This document shows, piece by piece, positions 8,161-16,822 of a stretch of DNA of 64,000 nucleotides. A model generated the notes under the pieces. The model was not told the origin of the DNA and searched no databases. It saw only the letters and a list, made by a program, of their open reading frames with translations. Made by a program: the position numbers and the translations under genes. This stretch comes from CBFHOS01 sp965657645 (lineage in GTDB: Bacteria > Pseudomonadota > Alphaproteobacteria > Puniceispirillales > Puniceispirillaceae): contig CBFHOS010000008.1 of the NCBI GenBank assembly GCA_965657645.1, positions 4,446-68,445 on the forward strand. Reading direction: 5' to 3'. How positions within the stretch are numbered: the first letter of the stretch is position 1; each line of letters starts with the position of its first letter.

Positions 8161-9462
8161 CTAGGCGATCTCCCGCTCGCGTTCGGTTACGTTGGAATAT
8201 CCATCGACCGCGCTGTCCCACGGTATCGTAGCGCCCAATGTCTTGGCAATCGCAATCGCCGATTTCAAACCATCCTCATGAAACCCGTACCCTGTCCATG
8301 CCCCCGCAAAAAACAAATGATCACGTCCCTGTATCTCAGCCAATCTTGATTGAGCGGCAATGGCCTCCTCATCAAAAATCGGATGCTCATAGAGAAATGT
8401 GCCGTGAACCAAGGCTGGGTCAGGCTCGATATGCGGGTTTAGGGTTTCATATAGCGGATATTTCTCCTCAATCGATTGTAACCGGTTCATCCAGTAAGTG
8501 AGGCATAATTCGCCTCCCGTGCTGGGTCCGGTGAGGTAGTTCCATGCCGCCCACGTCGCACGGCGGCGCGGCATAAGCCGTTCATCTGAATGCAGAACAG
8601 CGCGGTTTTCCTGAAACTTAAAGCAAGAAAGGATTTCGTTCTCGGCCGCGGTCGGATCAGTAATCAACCCCAGCGATTGATCAGCATGGGCGGCCATAAT
8701 AACCTTGTCGAACCAGACATCACCCTGCCCCTCGATCGACAGGATAACCCCGCCTTGGTCGCGTTTTATGCCGGTGATATTCGTTGATAGATGAATGGAT
8801 TTACCAAGCGCGGCAACGATCCGATTCACATATTGGCGCGATCCCCCTTTAACCGTGCGCCATTGCGGCCGGTCGATAAAGTTCAACAGCTTGTGGTTTT
8901 CCAAAAACCGCATGAACGACCGAATGGGGAAATCGAGCATCATCGATGATGTACAGGACCAAATGGCGGCGCTCATCGGCAATAGATGGTCCTCGACAAA
9001 AGCGGTGCCATATCCCTCACGCTGGATAAAATCGCGCAAAGTCTCGTCCGCCGGCCCGTTATAGGCCTGTTTTGGAGCGCGCTTATAAAACCGGACCAGA
9101 TCATACAGCATCGACCAATAACGCGGGCGCAACAGATTGGATGGCTGGGCCAGCAATCCGGCTACTGATCCTTCATATTCGCTGGCACCATCATCCAGAG
9201 ACACGCCAAAACTCATATCGGTGTTTTGCGTGGGGACGTCCAGAACCCGAAACAATTCGATTAAATTTGGATAGTTTAGGGGATTATAGACGATAAAGCC
9301 CGTATCTACCGGTACCTTTACGCCGTCAAAATCCGCATCAACAGTATGGCTATGTCCACCAATTCGATCTGCATTTTCAAACAAATGAACTTCGGCAACA
9401 TCCTTTAACAAAAAGGCCGCCCCAAGGCCGGAAATTCCCGATCCAACAACCGCTACACGCAT
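8161..9462 (-). CDS. FAD/NAD(P)-binding amine-oxidase-like oxidoreductase
   Basis: A 433-residue flavoprotein. The N terminus is a dinucleotide-binding fold (VAVVGSGISGLGAAFLL with the acidic end at HLFENADRIGGHSHT), and the C terminus has the second FAD contact LFFAGAWTGYGFHEDG. This matches the family annotated as NAD/FAD-dependent oxidoreductase found with DUF1365 and cyclopropane synthase. A desaturase-type step on a membrane-bound acyl chain is plausible from the R. sphaeroides furan fatty-acid pathway, but I infer this from gene order only. It is the first gene of the operon, with AGGGA ahead of the ATG. No sigma-E/ChrR regulatory pair, which often controls such operons, is present in the window. 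Confidence 0.88.
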   Translation of the reverse strand: MRVAVVGSGISGLGAAFLLKDVAEVHLFENADRIGGHSHTVDADFDGVKVPVDTGFIVYNPLNYPNLIELFRVLDVPTQNTDMSFGVSLDDGASEYEGSVAGLLAQPSNLLRPRYWSMLYDLVRFYKRAPKQAYNGPADETLRDFIQREGYGTAFVEDHLLPMSAAIWSCTSSMMLDFPIRSFMRFLENHKLLNFIDRPQWRTVKGGSRQYVNRIVAALGKSIHLSTNITGIKRDQGGVILSIEGQGDVWFDKVIMAAHADQSLGLITDPTAAENEILSCFKFQENRAVLHSDERLMPRRRATWAAWNYLTGPSTGGELCLTYWMNRLQSIEEKYPLYETLNPHIEPDPALVHGTFLYEHPIFDEEAIAAQSRLAEIQGRDHLFFAGAWTGYGFHEDGLKSAIAIAKTLGATIPWDSAVDGYSNVTEREREIA

Positions 9463-9650
9463 TATATATCCCTATTAACCAAGCCGTTATCTAGTTTTGT
9501 TTTCAAGATAATAGCCTAAACTTAAGTTATCACTAAACTATAAGTGAAGATGCTAGCTATTGTTAGCCCTTACCGTGTCTCATCGGGTATAATAAACACG
9601 GACACGCGTATTATATATGCTGGCTGGCTTATCTTTCTGTGGAGTAATGA

Positions 9651-10637
9651 ATGATCAAAACTGTTGGGATTGCGCGTGACAATACTGACGTTCAGTCTAT
9701 TGATATTTGGCAAGATGGGTTATCCGCGACGGTGTTGACTTGGGGGGCGGTACTCCAAGATTTGCGCCTTGTTGGGCATAATCTGCCGTTGGTTCTTGGC
9801 TTTCCAAAATTCAAACATTACCCACGCTATTCGCCATCTTTTGGCGCAATGGTTGGGCGTTACGCCAATCGGATAAACCGAGGGCAGGCACGAATCGATG
9901 GACAGACGCACCAGCTCGACACCAATTACCTCGGCAAGCATTGCCTGCATGGCGGCACAGTTAATTATGGCAACCAATGTTGGGACATCATCGATCACGA
10001 ACATAATTTTGTCACCCTTGGCCTCAGCGATCCGGATGGGATGATGGGGTTCCCCGGTGAATGTGCCGTGACCTGTCGTTATGAGATCAAAGCGAAGAAT
10101 ATTCTTGCGATTACCGTTGAGGCAACCACCACCCAGACAACCATTTTTAATCCGGCCCATCACAGCTATTTCTCGCTCGATGACCGCAATGATATTCGCG
10201 GCCATCATCTTTGTATTGCGGCCGAACATTACTTGCCAACGGACGCCGAATTGATCCCGACTGGCGAGATTGCGGCTGTAGCCAATACAGGTTTTGATTT
10301 TCGGGAAATGCGCGAAATCGGTGACAATGCCATCGACCATAATTACTGCATTGGCGAGGCACGCGGGACACCGCGGCCGGTGGCTACGTTAAACAGCCCC
10401 TATTCCGGTATTAGCATGGAAGTAACAACCACCGAGCCCGGCCTCCAGCTTTATACTGGTCATAAATTGGGCCCGCCAGTCAGGGGGCACATAAAGCCGC
10501 TTTACCGCGCTTTTTCGGGGGTATGCCTAGAGCCGCAAATCTGGCCAGATGCGCCCAACCACGACCATTTTCCATCAGCCGAATTGACACCAGATCAGCG
10601 CTATATTCAGCAAACCGAATTTTGTTTCACCAAGTAA
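9651..10637 (+). CDS. galM: Aldose 1-epimerase
   Basis: A 328-residue protein that should interconvert alpha and beta anomers of hexoses such as glucose or galactose. The family landmarks are present: FGAMVGRYANRI near the start, the active-site HCLHGG, the catalytic-region histidines in NPAHHSYFSL, and the catalytic glutamate region GVCLEPQIWPDAPNH near the C terminus. Length is normal. The ATG sits behind GGAGTAATG, a good ribosome site. It is transcribed divergently from the FAD oxidoreductase across a 188-base gap. No galactose-pathway genes are adjacent, so it may serve general sugar metabolism, perhaps the Entner-Doudoroff genes further right (inference). Confidence 0.92.
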   Translation: MIKTVGIARDNTDVQSIDIWQDGLSATVLTWGAVLQDLRLVGHNLPLVLGFPKFKHYPRYSPSFGAMVGRYANRINRGQARIDGQTHQLDTNYLGKHCLHGGTVNYGNQCWDIIDHEHNFVTLGLSDPDGMMGFPGECAVTCRYEIKAKNILAITVEATTTQTTIFNPAHHSYFSLDDRNDIRGHHLCIAAEHYLPTDAELIPTGEIAAVANTGFDFREMREIGDNAIDHNYCIGEARGTPRPVATLNSPYSGISMEVTTTEPGLQLYTGHKLGPPVRGHIKPLYRAFSGVCLEPQIWPDAPNHDHFPSAELTPDQRYIQQTEFCFTK

Positions 10638-10716
10638 AACATTTATCTGTTCAAATTGGCCCTAGCTGGGCTACCACATCTTCACCGCGTTTGCATGACC
10701 GGTTTCGGAGGACATA

Positions 10717-11763
10717 ATGCTCTATAATAAACTTGGCACAACTGACATTGATATCAGCGCCCTATGCCTTGGCTCTATGACGTGGGGAACACAAAATAGT
10801 TTTGCCGAAGGTCATGCACAGATCGACATGGCACTGGATCACGGCGTAAACATTATCGACACCGCGGAGATGTATCCAAGCACCCCTCTGTCAAAAGCCA
10901 CACAGGGCGATACCGAGCGGGTTATTGGCGAATGGGTGGCCAAATCTGGACGCCGCAGTGATGTTATCATCGCCACCAAAGTTGCCGGTGAAGGCTATGC
11001 CAATGTTCGCGATGGCGCGTCGATCTCGCCTGAAACAATTGTCGCGGCGGTTGAGGCATCGCTTAAATCACTGCAAACCGATTACATTGATCTATACCAG
11101 CTGCATTGGCCTAATCGCGGATCCTACATGTTCCGCAAAAACTGGTTCTACGATCCGACCACACAGAATAAACAGGAATTTCTCGAGCATATCGCAGAGA
11201 TTCTGGAATGCCTGCAAGAGCTTGTTACTGCTGGCAAAATTCGCCATATCGGCCTATCTAACGAGAGCGCATGGGGAACCGCGCAATGGCTACGGCAATC
11301 AGAGGATAAGGGGCTTCCGAGGGTGATGACCATCCAGAACGAATATAGCCTGTTATGCCGCCTTTATGACACTGATCTGGCCGAACTTAGCCATAATGAG
11401 AATGTTGGCCTGCTCGCCTTCTCGCCGCTTGCATGCGGCCTATTGACCGGTAAATACAGCCCGGAAAACAGTCCGGCGGACTCTCGGCGGGACATCTCGT
11501 CCGATGATTTAGGTGGACGCACAACCGCACGTGTTTGGCCCGCCATTGATGCCTATATGGGGATTGCCAAGCGGCACGGTTTGAATCTGGTGCAGATGGC
11601 ATTGGCCTTTGCCCGCATGCGGCCCTTTATGGCGTCTGTGATTTTTGGGGCCACCACGCTGGACCAGTTAGAGGTGGCTTTGGGCGCGGCTGACTTGATG
11701 TTATCAAACGAAGTCATGGCCGATATTGAAAAAGCCCATAAGGCCCACCCGATGCCGTTTTAA
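10717..11763 (+). CDS. tas: Aldo/keto reductase, Tas-like
   Basis: A 348-residue NADP(H)-dependent aldo/keto reductase. The tetrad is visible: Asp and Tyr in IDTAEMYPST, Lys in IATKVAG and His in LYQLHWPNRG. The N-terminal LCLGSMTWGTQN signature and the length resemble E. coli Tas, so that name is offered at moderate confidence. Family members reduce carbonyls on small metabolites; the physiological substrate is unknown. CGGAGG precedes the ATG. The gap from galM is 79 bases and the next gene, the DUF952 protein, is 39 bases downstream on the same strand, so the three could be one transcript. Confidence 0.88.
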   Translation: MLYNKLGTTDIDISALCLGSMTWGTQNSFAEGHAQIDMALDHGVNIIDTAEMYPSTPLSKATQGDTERVIGEWVAKSGRRSDVIIATKVAGEGYANVRDGASISPETIVAAVEASLKSLQTDYIDLYQLHWPNRGSYMFRKNWFYDPTTQNKQEFLEHIAEILECLQELVTAGKIRHIGLSNESAWGTAQWLRQSEDKGLPRVMTIQNEYSLLCRLYDTDLAELSHNENVGLLAFSPLACGLLTGKYSPENSPADSRRDISSDDLGGRTTARVWPAIDAYMGIAKRHGLNLVQMALAFARMRPFMASVIFGATTLDQLEVALGAADLMLSNEVMADIEKAHKAHPMPF

Positions 11764-11802
11764 GTAAAGCTAAACCAGAACAACAGTCATTTAGGTAACA
11801 TC

Positions 11803-12144
11803 ATGTCAGAGACTATCTATAAGATTTGCCCGTCAGACATCTGGCAGGAGGCCGAAGCAGCAGGAAAATTTACTGGCGCTGGCATTGATATTGCCGATGG
11901 GTTTATTCATTTCTCAACAGCGGCACAGGCCGGCGAGACAGCTCGGCTCCATTTTCATGGCAAGAGCGGATTGGTGCTGGTGAGTGTCAACACGGCAAGC
12001 CTAGAGATAAAATGGGAAGCATCACGCGGCGGCGCATTGTTCCCGCACCTATATGGTGATTTGCCAATGAGCGCGGTCATCGCCGTAACCCCAATGCCAT
12101 TGGACGATAATGACGTGCCGCAGATACCAGAAAATCTGGAATAG
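11803..12144 (+). CDS. DUF952 family protein
   Basis: A 113-residue cytosolic protein of the DUF952 family, which has an ADP-ribosyltransferase-like fold. The family hallmarks are the opening IYKICPSDIWQEAE, the DGFIHFSTAAQAGETAR core and the terminal FPHLYGDLPMSAV segment. The biochemical function of the family is not established, so none is given. It lies 39 bases after the aldo/keto reductase and converges with the monooxygenase gene, with only two bases between stop codons. Length is normal and no part appears missing. Confidence 0.87.
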   Translation: MSETIYKICPSDIWQEAEAAGKFTGAGIDIADGFIHFSTAAQAGETARLHFHGKSGLVLVSVNTASLEIKWEASRGGALFPHLYGDLPMSAVIAVTPMPLDDNDVPQIPENLE

Positions 12145-12146
12145 GG

Positions 12147-13598
12147 TTAGCTGAGAGCTAAAGCCGCGTTTATTTCCCCTTGTGATGGCGCGTTTGCATA
12201 TCCGCACAGCACATAGCCATCTGGCCGGATAATCGCCGCCTCTATGCCAATAGTTGCTAGAGCGGTTGCAACGGATGGTTCGTGATCGGGATTTATCACC
12301 GCCGCATTACGGCCGCCAACATCGATATCGCCCCGCGCCAACACGATAAACCGGCCATCACCATAATCATCCAGCCGGACACCGTTTAAGAGGGTCGGTT
12401 GGGCAAACATAGTCCCACCGTTGGGATCGTCATCATTCGCCAAACCCGGCCCCAACCCGCGCAAGATTGACGCCATTGTCGCCGTACCATCATCTGGATT
12501 CATTGCCGAGACAAGCGATTCCGCCGTTTCACAGCTATTCATCAAGGTGCCAACATTCATTGTCGTCTTGATATAGGTTTCAGCATGGGCCGCGCGTTCA
12601 CTGCCATAGCTGTCCAGAAGATCATCACTATAGCCATCGCGCAGAACGCTGATTAATTTCCAGCCAAGATTGCTAGCGTCACGAACGCCTGTACACATCC
12701 CCTGCCCCATGAAAGGCGGCATTAAATGCGCCGCATCACCGGCTATCATCATCCGGTCACGCCGCCATATATCGGCCAGCTTTGACTCAAAGCGATATAC
12801 CGCCTTGCGCTCAAGCACAGCGTCATCACTAGTCAGTTTTGGCGCCAGTCGTGCCCAGACAAAATCATCGCTAACCGCCAATTCGTCATCTTCATGATCG
12901 AGCAGATTAATTTCCCACCGCCGGCGATCAAGTGGGCACCGGACATAGGTGCTAGGGCGTTCCGGATTACAGGTTTGTATTGTGAAATCACCAAGATCAG
13001 GACGCGGTTTAGTCAACACAACATCGACGACAAGCCATCTTTCTTGAAAGCCAAAATCGATCATTTCGCTTCCGATATGCTGACGAATTATGGATTTAGC
13101 CCCATCACAACCAACAACATAGCGTCCAGTCGCCTTAAAATCCTGACCCTTTTCCTTGCCAATCAGAGTGACGCTATCCTCTGCCTCTTTGAGGCTATGC
13201 ACATTGGTATTTCGCATCACCTTCACACAATCATAACGATCCAGCCCGTCATTCATAATTTTCTCAATATCAGGCTGGTGAAAGCGGTAGCTAGGATGCC
13301 AGCCGAACGGGCCGACCTCTTGGGGCCGCGGCCAATCGAGCAACAAATTGTCTTGCTTATCGACAAAGCGCATGCCGGGGTTAATCCGCGCCACTTCCTC
13401 GACCTTTTCGGCAACGCCAATGGATTGGAAAACCCGCATGGTCTGATCATCAAAATGAACGGCTCTTGGCAGTGGATAGGCGGCGGCTTCGCGCTCTATG
13501 ACGAGGGTGTTAATACCAGCCTTGCCCATCATGTTGGCCAACACGCCGCCAACAGGACCAAGACCAACAATCACCACGTCAAAACTATCATCAGACAT
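12147..13598 (-). CDS. FAD-dependent aromatic-ring monooxygenase (MhpA-like)
   Basis: A 483-residue class A flavoprotein hydroxylase. It shows the N-terminal GxGxxG site (VVIVGLGPVGGVLANM), the middle VGCDGAKSIIR (DG motif) and the GDAAHLMPPFMGQGM motif of the FAD/NADPH-binding fold. It resembles 3-(3-hydroxyphenyl)propionate hydroxylases, which place a second hydroxyl on a phenolic substrate. ATG at 13598 is chosen over a TTG thirteen codons upstream. An extradiol-type dioxygenase is encoded 42 bases upstream on the same strand, giving a hydroxylate-then-cleave pair. The following hydrolase and hydratase genes are absent, so the real substrate is uncertain. Confidence 0.87.
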   Translation of the reverse strand: MSDDSFDVVIVGLGPVGGVLANMMGKAGINTLVIEREAAAYPLPRAVHFDDQTMRVFQSIGVAEKVEEVARINPGMRFVDKQDNLLLDWPRPQEVGPFGWHPSYRFHQPDIEKIMNDGLDRYDCVKVMRNTNVHSLKEAEDSVTLIGKEKGQDFKATGRYVVGCDGAKSIIRQHIGSEMIDFGFQERWLVVDVVLTKPRPDLGDFTIQTCNPERPSTYVRCPLDRRRWEINLLDHEDDELAVSDDFVWARLAPKLTSDDAVLERKAVYRFESKLADIWRRDRMMIAGDAAHLMPPFMGQGMCTGVRDASNLGWKLISVLRDGYSDDLLDSYGSERAAHAETYIKTTMNVGTLMNSCETAESLVSAMNPDDGTATMASILRGLGPGLANDDDPNGGTMFAQPTLLNGVRLDDYGDGRFIVLARGDIDVGGRNAAVINPDHEPSVATALATIGIEAAIIRPDGYVLCGYANAPSQGEINAALALS

Positions 13599-13640
13599 AT
13601 AATTCACCGCATTTTCAGCGTAAATCGGGTTACGCAAAGC

Positions 13641-14612
13641 CTATTTTACAAGCTGGTCATACAACCAAGGGCAATCAACTACATTGGGAACACGCAATCC
13701 ATCCTTGGCTGCCTGCAACCGCATTTCACGCAAATGTGTGCGGTTCTCATGATCCTTTAGATGGATCCGCTCATGCCCCCAAAAGCTAGGCCCGACATTG
13801 GTTTCATGCGGCACCCATTCATTCATATCAATAATGCGCCCACCCCATCCGCTCTCTATGAAAAAGTCACAGGGCGTATGAGAATAGAACGAAGTCATCC
13901 AGTCATTTGTGTGACGACCAAGGGTATAGGCAATGCGGTCATCCTCCATAGAGGCAAGGTCATAGGCCTGACCGACATCGTCAAGATTGGCAAATTCGAC
14001 CATAAAATGATGCAGACCGCTACGCCCTGATCCAATAATCGCAAAGCTATGATGCCGACCATTCACATGGAAAAAATACATCGGATATGGCTTTAATCCG
14101 TAATCAGAGACAGAAAAGCCCAGAAGATCACGGTAAAATGGCAATAGTCTGTTGGCATCCTCAACATGCATAACCGCATGGCCCATGCCATAGGGGCCCG
14201 TCACAAATCCCTCAATCGGGCGACCAGAGATAAATGGATCGGTGGCTGTCTCCGCGCCATAGAATAATTCAACACGGTTACCGTCAGGGTCATGGAAATA
14301 GATCATCTTATCGACAAAGCGCTGATCGCATAGGCCTTTATCGCCGATTGTCACCTTGGTGCCGGCCTTATCCAGCACGGCGGCAAAATGCTCCAGATCA
14401 TCTGGATGCTCTACCTGCCAGCCCATAAAGCCCAAAGAGTTACCAACCTCATCGGTTACGACAAAGCGTTGGCGCCAATCATCCATTCTAAAGGACAGGG
14501 TCCCAGCCCCACTATCCACCTGCTGCATGCCGAGAAACTTGCCCGCAAAGTAGCTCCATTCGTCGAGCTTAGGTGATCGGGCCCCCATGTATCCAAGAGC
14601 AGTGATTGCCAC
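13641..14612 (-). CDS. VOC-family extradiol ring-cleavage dioxygenase
   Basis: A 323-residue protein with two vicinal-oxygen-chelate modules, like BphC-type catechol or dihydroxybiphenyl 1,2-dioxygenases. The iron ligands can be placed: His in GHAVMHVEDANR, His in LHHFMVEFANLDD and Glu in DFFIESGWGG. The PDGNRVELFYG segment closes the first module. It should open a catecholic ring next to its hydroxyl groups. The start is GTG behind GGGGAAT. The pairing with the flavin monooxygenase gene suggests use of a phenolic compound, possibly plant- or algal-derived. No regulator lies beside the pair. Confidence 0.88.
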   Translation of the reverse strand: MAITALGYMGARSPKLDEWSYFAGKFLGMQQVDSGAGTLSFRMDDWRQRFVVTDEVGNSLGFMGWQVEHPDDLEHFAAVLDKAGTKVTIGDKGLCDQRFVDKMIYFHDPDGNRVELFYGAETATDPFISGRPIEGFVTGPYGMGHAVMHVEDANRLLPFYRDLLGFSVSDYGLKPYPMYFFHVNGRHHSFAIIGSGRSGLHHFMVEFANLDDVGQAYDLASMEDDRIAYTLGRHTNDWMTSFYSHTPCDFFIESGWGGRIIDMNEWVPHETNVGPSFWGHERIHLKDHENRTHLREMRLQAAKDGLRVPNVVDCPWLYDQLVK

Positions 14613-14847
14613 AATAGATTCCCCGTCAAAAATTTATATTAGAGGGAAAATTTCCGGAGCGTAAAGTTTAATTGTGACAATCGACAGATAAGAGCTACCA
14701 TTTGTAGCGCCTCATCAATGATTGGGTGGATAATGTATAAAGTGAGTCATCACATTGATTACATGCCAGTCAGGCCTTTTATCATTATCGATGAGACCAT
14801 ATATACGCTCATATGTTTTAGACAGTTTTTTGGAAAAATGCAGAGTA

Positions 14848-15381
14848 ATGACGCAGCCATCGCCGCTTTCCAGTATTTTTAGTGAGACCATAACGATCTG
14901 GCCATATCGCTCGTTATCTCCGCGTGGTTTCGCGATCTTTATGGCTGTGCTTTGCGGCCTTGCCTTTTCCATCGGGCTTGGCTTTTTCCTCCTTGGTGCA
15001 TGGCCTGTTATCGGCTTTTTGGGGCTGGAAATTCTGGTCGTTTGGGCAGTCTTTAAAATGAACTATCGGGCCGCACAAAAACGCCAATCGGTGACTGTCA
15101 CGGATAAGGAAGTCACTGTTCGCACCACTCACCCAAATGGAAAAACCGAAGAGAACGCATTTCCAACGTCATGGGCAACGGTCAGTATATCACCATCGAG
15201 TGCGCCAGATCTTGCCGCGCGCTATCATCAGAAAATCACCATTCGTTCGCATGGCGTGATCTTGCCCATTGGTGAATTTCTGCATCCAGCTGAGACACCT
15301 GTTCTGGCACGCGACATAACCGACATGGTTGAACGCGCCCGCCGAGCCGGAATTGATCACGCCCACCCTCGGTCTGACTAA
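14848..15381 (+). CDS. DUF2244 family membrane protein
   Basis: A 177-residue protein with two predicted transmembrane helices (about residues 27-45 and 50-67) followed by a soluble domain. The opening TIWPYRSLSPRGF and the turn between the two helices are typical of the DUF2244 family, common in alphaproteobacteria and often linked to respiration genes, with no assigned function. ATG at 14848 is preferred since an upstream in-frame ATG at 14755 would add about 30 residues not typical of the family. The 235-base region before it holds nothing I recognise. Confidence 0.82.
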   Translation: MTQPSPLSSIFSETITIWPYRSLSPRGFAIFMAVLCGLAFSIGLGFFLLGAWPVIGFLGLEILVVWAVFKMNYRAAQKRQSVTVTDKEVTVRTTHPNGKTEENAFPTSWATVSISPSSAPDLAARYHQKITIRSHGVILPIGEFLHPAETPVLARDITDMVERARRAGIDHAHPRSD

Positions 15382-15454
15382 GACCACCACAAATCTTCCT
15401 AGTTTCAGCGCATTTTTCTGATGAAACCAAAGCCAATTCAGGCCATTATAGCGC

Positions 15455-16162
15455 ATGGATTTTTTCACTCCCTTTCGCATTGCCGGACAGCTTATTTGGT
15501 CGCTCAATCCTGAACTTATCGGGATCGTCAGCCTATCGATGAGTGTAAGCTTGGTCGCGGTCACCATATCTCTGGCCATCGGCTTGCCTATGGGGGCTTT
15601 GCTGGCTAGTTGTCGGTTTCCGGGGCGCTCGATCGTGCTTGTTGTCACCAATACCTTTCTGGCCATGCCGCCAGTCGTAATCGGCTTGCTGGTTTACATC
15701 TTAATCTCGCGGTCAGGCCCCTTTGGCTTTTTGGGCATTCTATACACGCCGGTCGCCATGATGATTGCACAAACCATTTTGGTACTGCCCATCTCAATCG
15801 CCCTGTCGCGTCAGGTTCTGGAAAATCTGCATGGGGAATATGCACCGTTGTTTAGCTCGCTCGGAATCGGTGTCTTTCGCCAAGCCCTCACCCTAATGCG
15901 GGACGCACGCATTGCTTTGGTCACGATCGGGCTGGCATGTTTTGGCCGGGCTATTTCAGAGGTAGGCGCGGTGATGATTGTGGGGGGCAACATCAGGCAT
16001 TCAACGCGGGTGATGACCACCGCAATCGGATTGGAGACATCCAAAGGCGAGCTTGCCACGGCGATGGCGCTGGGTATTGTTCTGTTGGGCATCGCGCTTG
16101 CGGTAAATATCCTCATCCAGCTATTGCGCCAACATCTGGCCAAGGGATCTGATTATGTCTGA
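15455..16162 (+). CDS. tupB: Tungstate-type ABC transporter permease
   Basis: A 235-residue integral membrane protein with about five or six transmembrane helices and a binding-protein-dependent permease loop (FGRAISEVGAVMIVGGNI) that docks the ATPase. The sequence LAMPPVVIGLLVYILISRSG and the tail around TRVMTTAIGLETSKGELA are highly characteristic of TupB, the tungstate permease; molybdate permeases are less similar. It overlaps the ATPase gene by eight bases, so the two are one unit. The periplasmic binding protein TupA, normally the first gene, is not upstream or anywhere else in the window. Confidence 0.9.
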   Translation: MDFFTPFRIAGQLIWSLNPELIGIVSLSMSVSLVAVTISLAIGLPMGALLASCRFPGRSIVLVVTNTFLAMPPVVIGLLVYILISRSGPFGFLGILYTPVAMMIAQTILVLPISIALSRQVLENLHGEYAPLFSSLGIGVFRQALTLMRDARIALVTIGLACFGRAISEVGAVMIVGGNIRHSTRVMTTAIGLETSKGELATAMALGIVLLGIALAVNILIQLLRQHLAKGSDYV

Positions 16163-16820
16163 TATCCTGACCGCCCATAACCTGCGCATCGTAAGAGACG
16201 GGCAAACCCTCATTCAGGATATTTCATTCTCATTGCAAGCTGGCAAAATCACCATGCTATTGGGGCATAATGGCGCTGGTAAAACGGTTTTGACACGGGC
16301 CCTGCATGGGGTGATTGATTGTGATGATGGTAGCATCACCGCACCGCCTCACGCTGATCAAAAGATGGTGTTTCAAAAGCCAATTTTGCTACGGCGTACG
16401 GTGCGTGAGCATTTTGATTATGTCTGTCCCGGGCAAAACCGTGATCAGGTGATGGCGTGGCTAGACACCGCTGGCATTGCCGATCTCGCCAACCGCAATT
16501 GCCATACGCTATCTGGCGGTGAGCAACAAAAACTGGCGTTAATTGGGGCACTCGCCGCCGCACCAAAACTTTTATTTTTGGACGAACCATCAGCGCATCT
16601 TGATATCGATGCGACCATTTTCATTGAGGATATGATCATCAAGGCACGCGATGCTGGCATGACCATTTTGATGATTAGTCACAACCGGTCGCAGGCCGAA
16701 AGGCTGGCTGAGCATGTATTGTTCCTGAATAAAGGGCGACTTGTTACCAGCTGTTCTGCGGCGGATTTTTTCACCACGCCACAAAACGAAATCATCAGCC
16801 AGTTTCTAGCCCACCTATAG
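16155..16820 (+). CDS. tupC: Tungstate-type ABC transporter ATP-binding protein
   Basis: A 221-residue ABC ATPase. Walker A is GHNGAGKTVL, the signature motif LSGGEQQKLAL and Walker B KLLFLDEPSAHLD, followed by the switch histidine in MISHNRSQ. It is short, without the C-terminal molybdate-binding-like domain seen in ModC, which fits TupC. Its start lies inside the permease gene. It should power import of an oxyanion, most likely tungstate. It converges with eda with only two bases between the stop codons and no visible terminator. Confidence 0.9.
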   Translation: MSDILTAHNLRIVRDGQTLIQDISFSLQAGKITMLLGHNGAGKTVLTRALHGVIDCDDGSITAPPHADQKMVFQKPILLRRTVREHFDYVCPGQNRDQVMAWLDTAGIADLANRNCHTLSGGEQQKLALIGALAAAPKLLFLDEPSAHLDIDATIFIEDMIIKARDAGMTILMISHNRSQAERLAEHVLFLNKGRLVTSCSAADFFTTPQNEIISQFLAHL

Positions 16821-16822
16821 GC

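Noticed and set aside
12894..13760. 288-residue plus-strand frame opposite the monooxygenase and dioxygenase genes
   Set aside because: It lies antisense across two clear enzymes and has no recognisable domain; shadow of codon bias.
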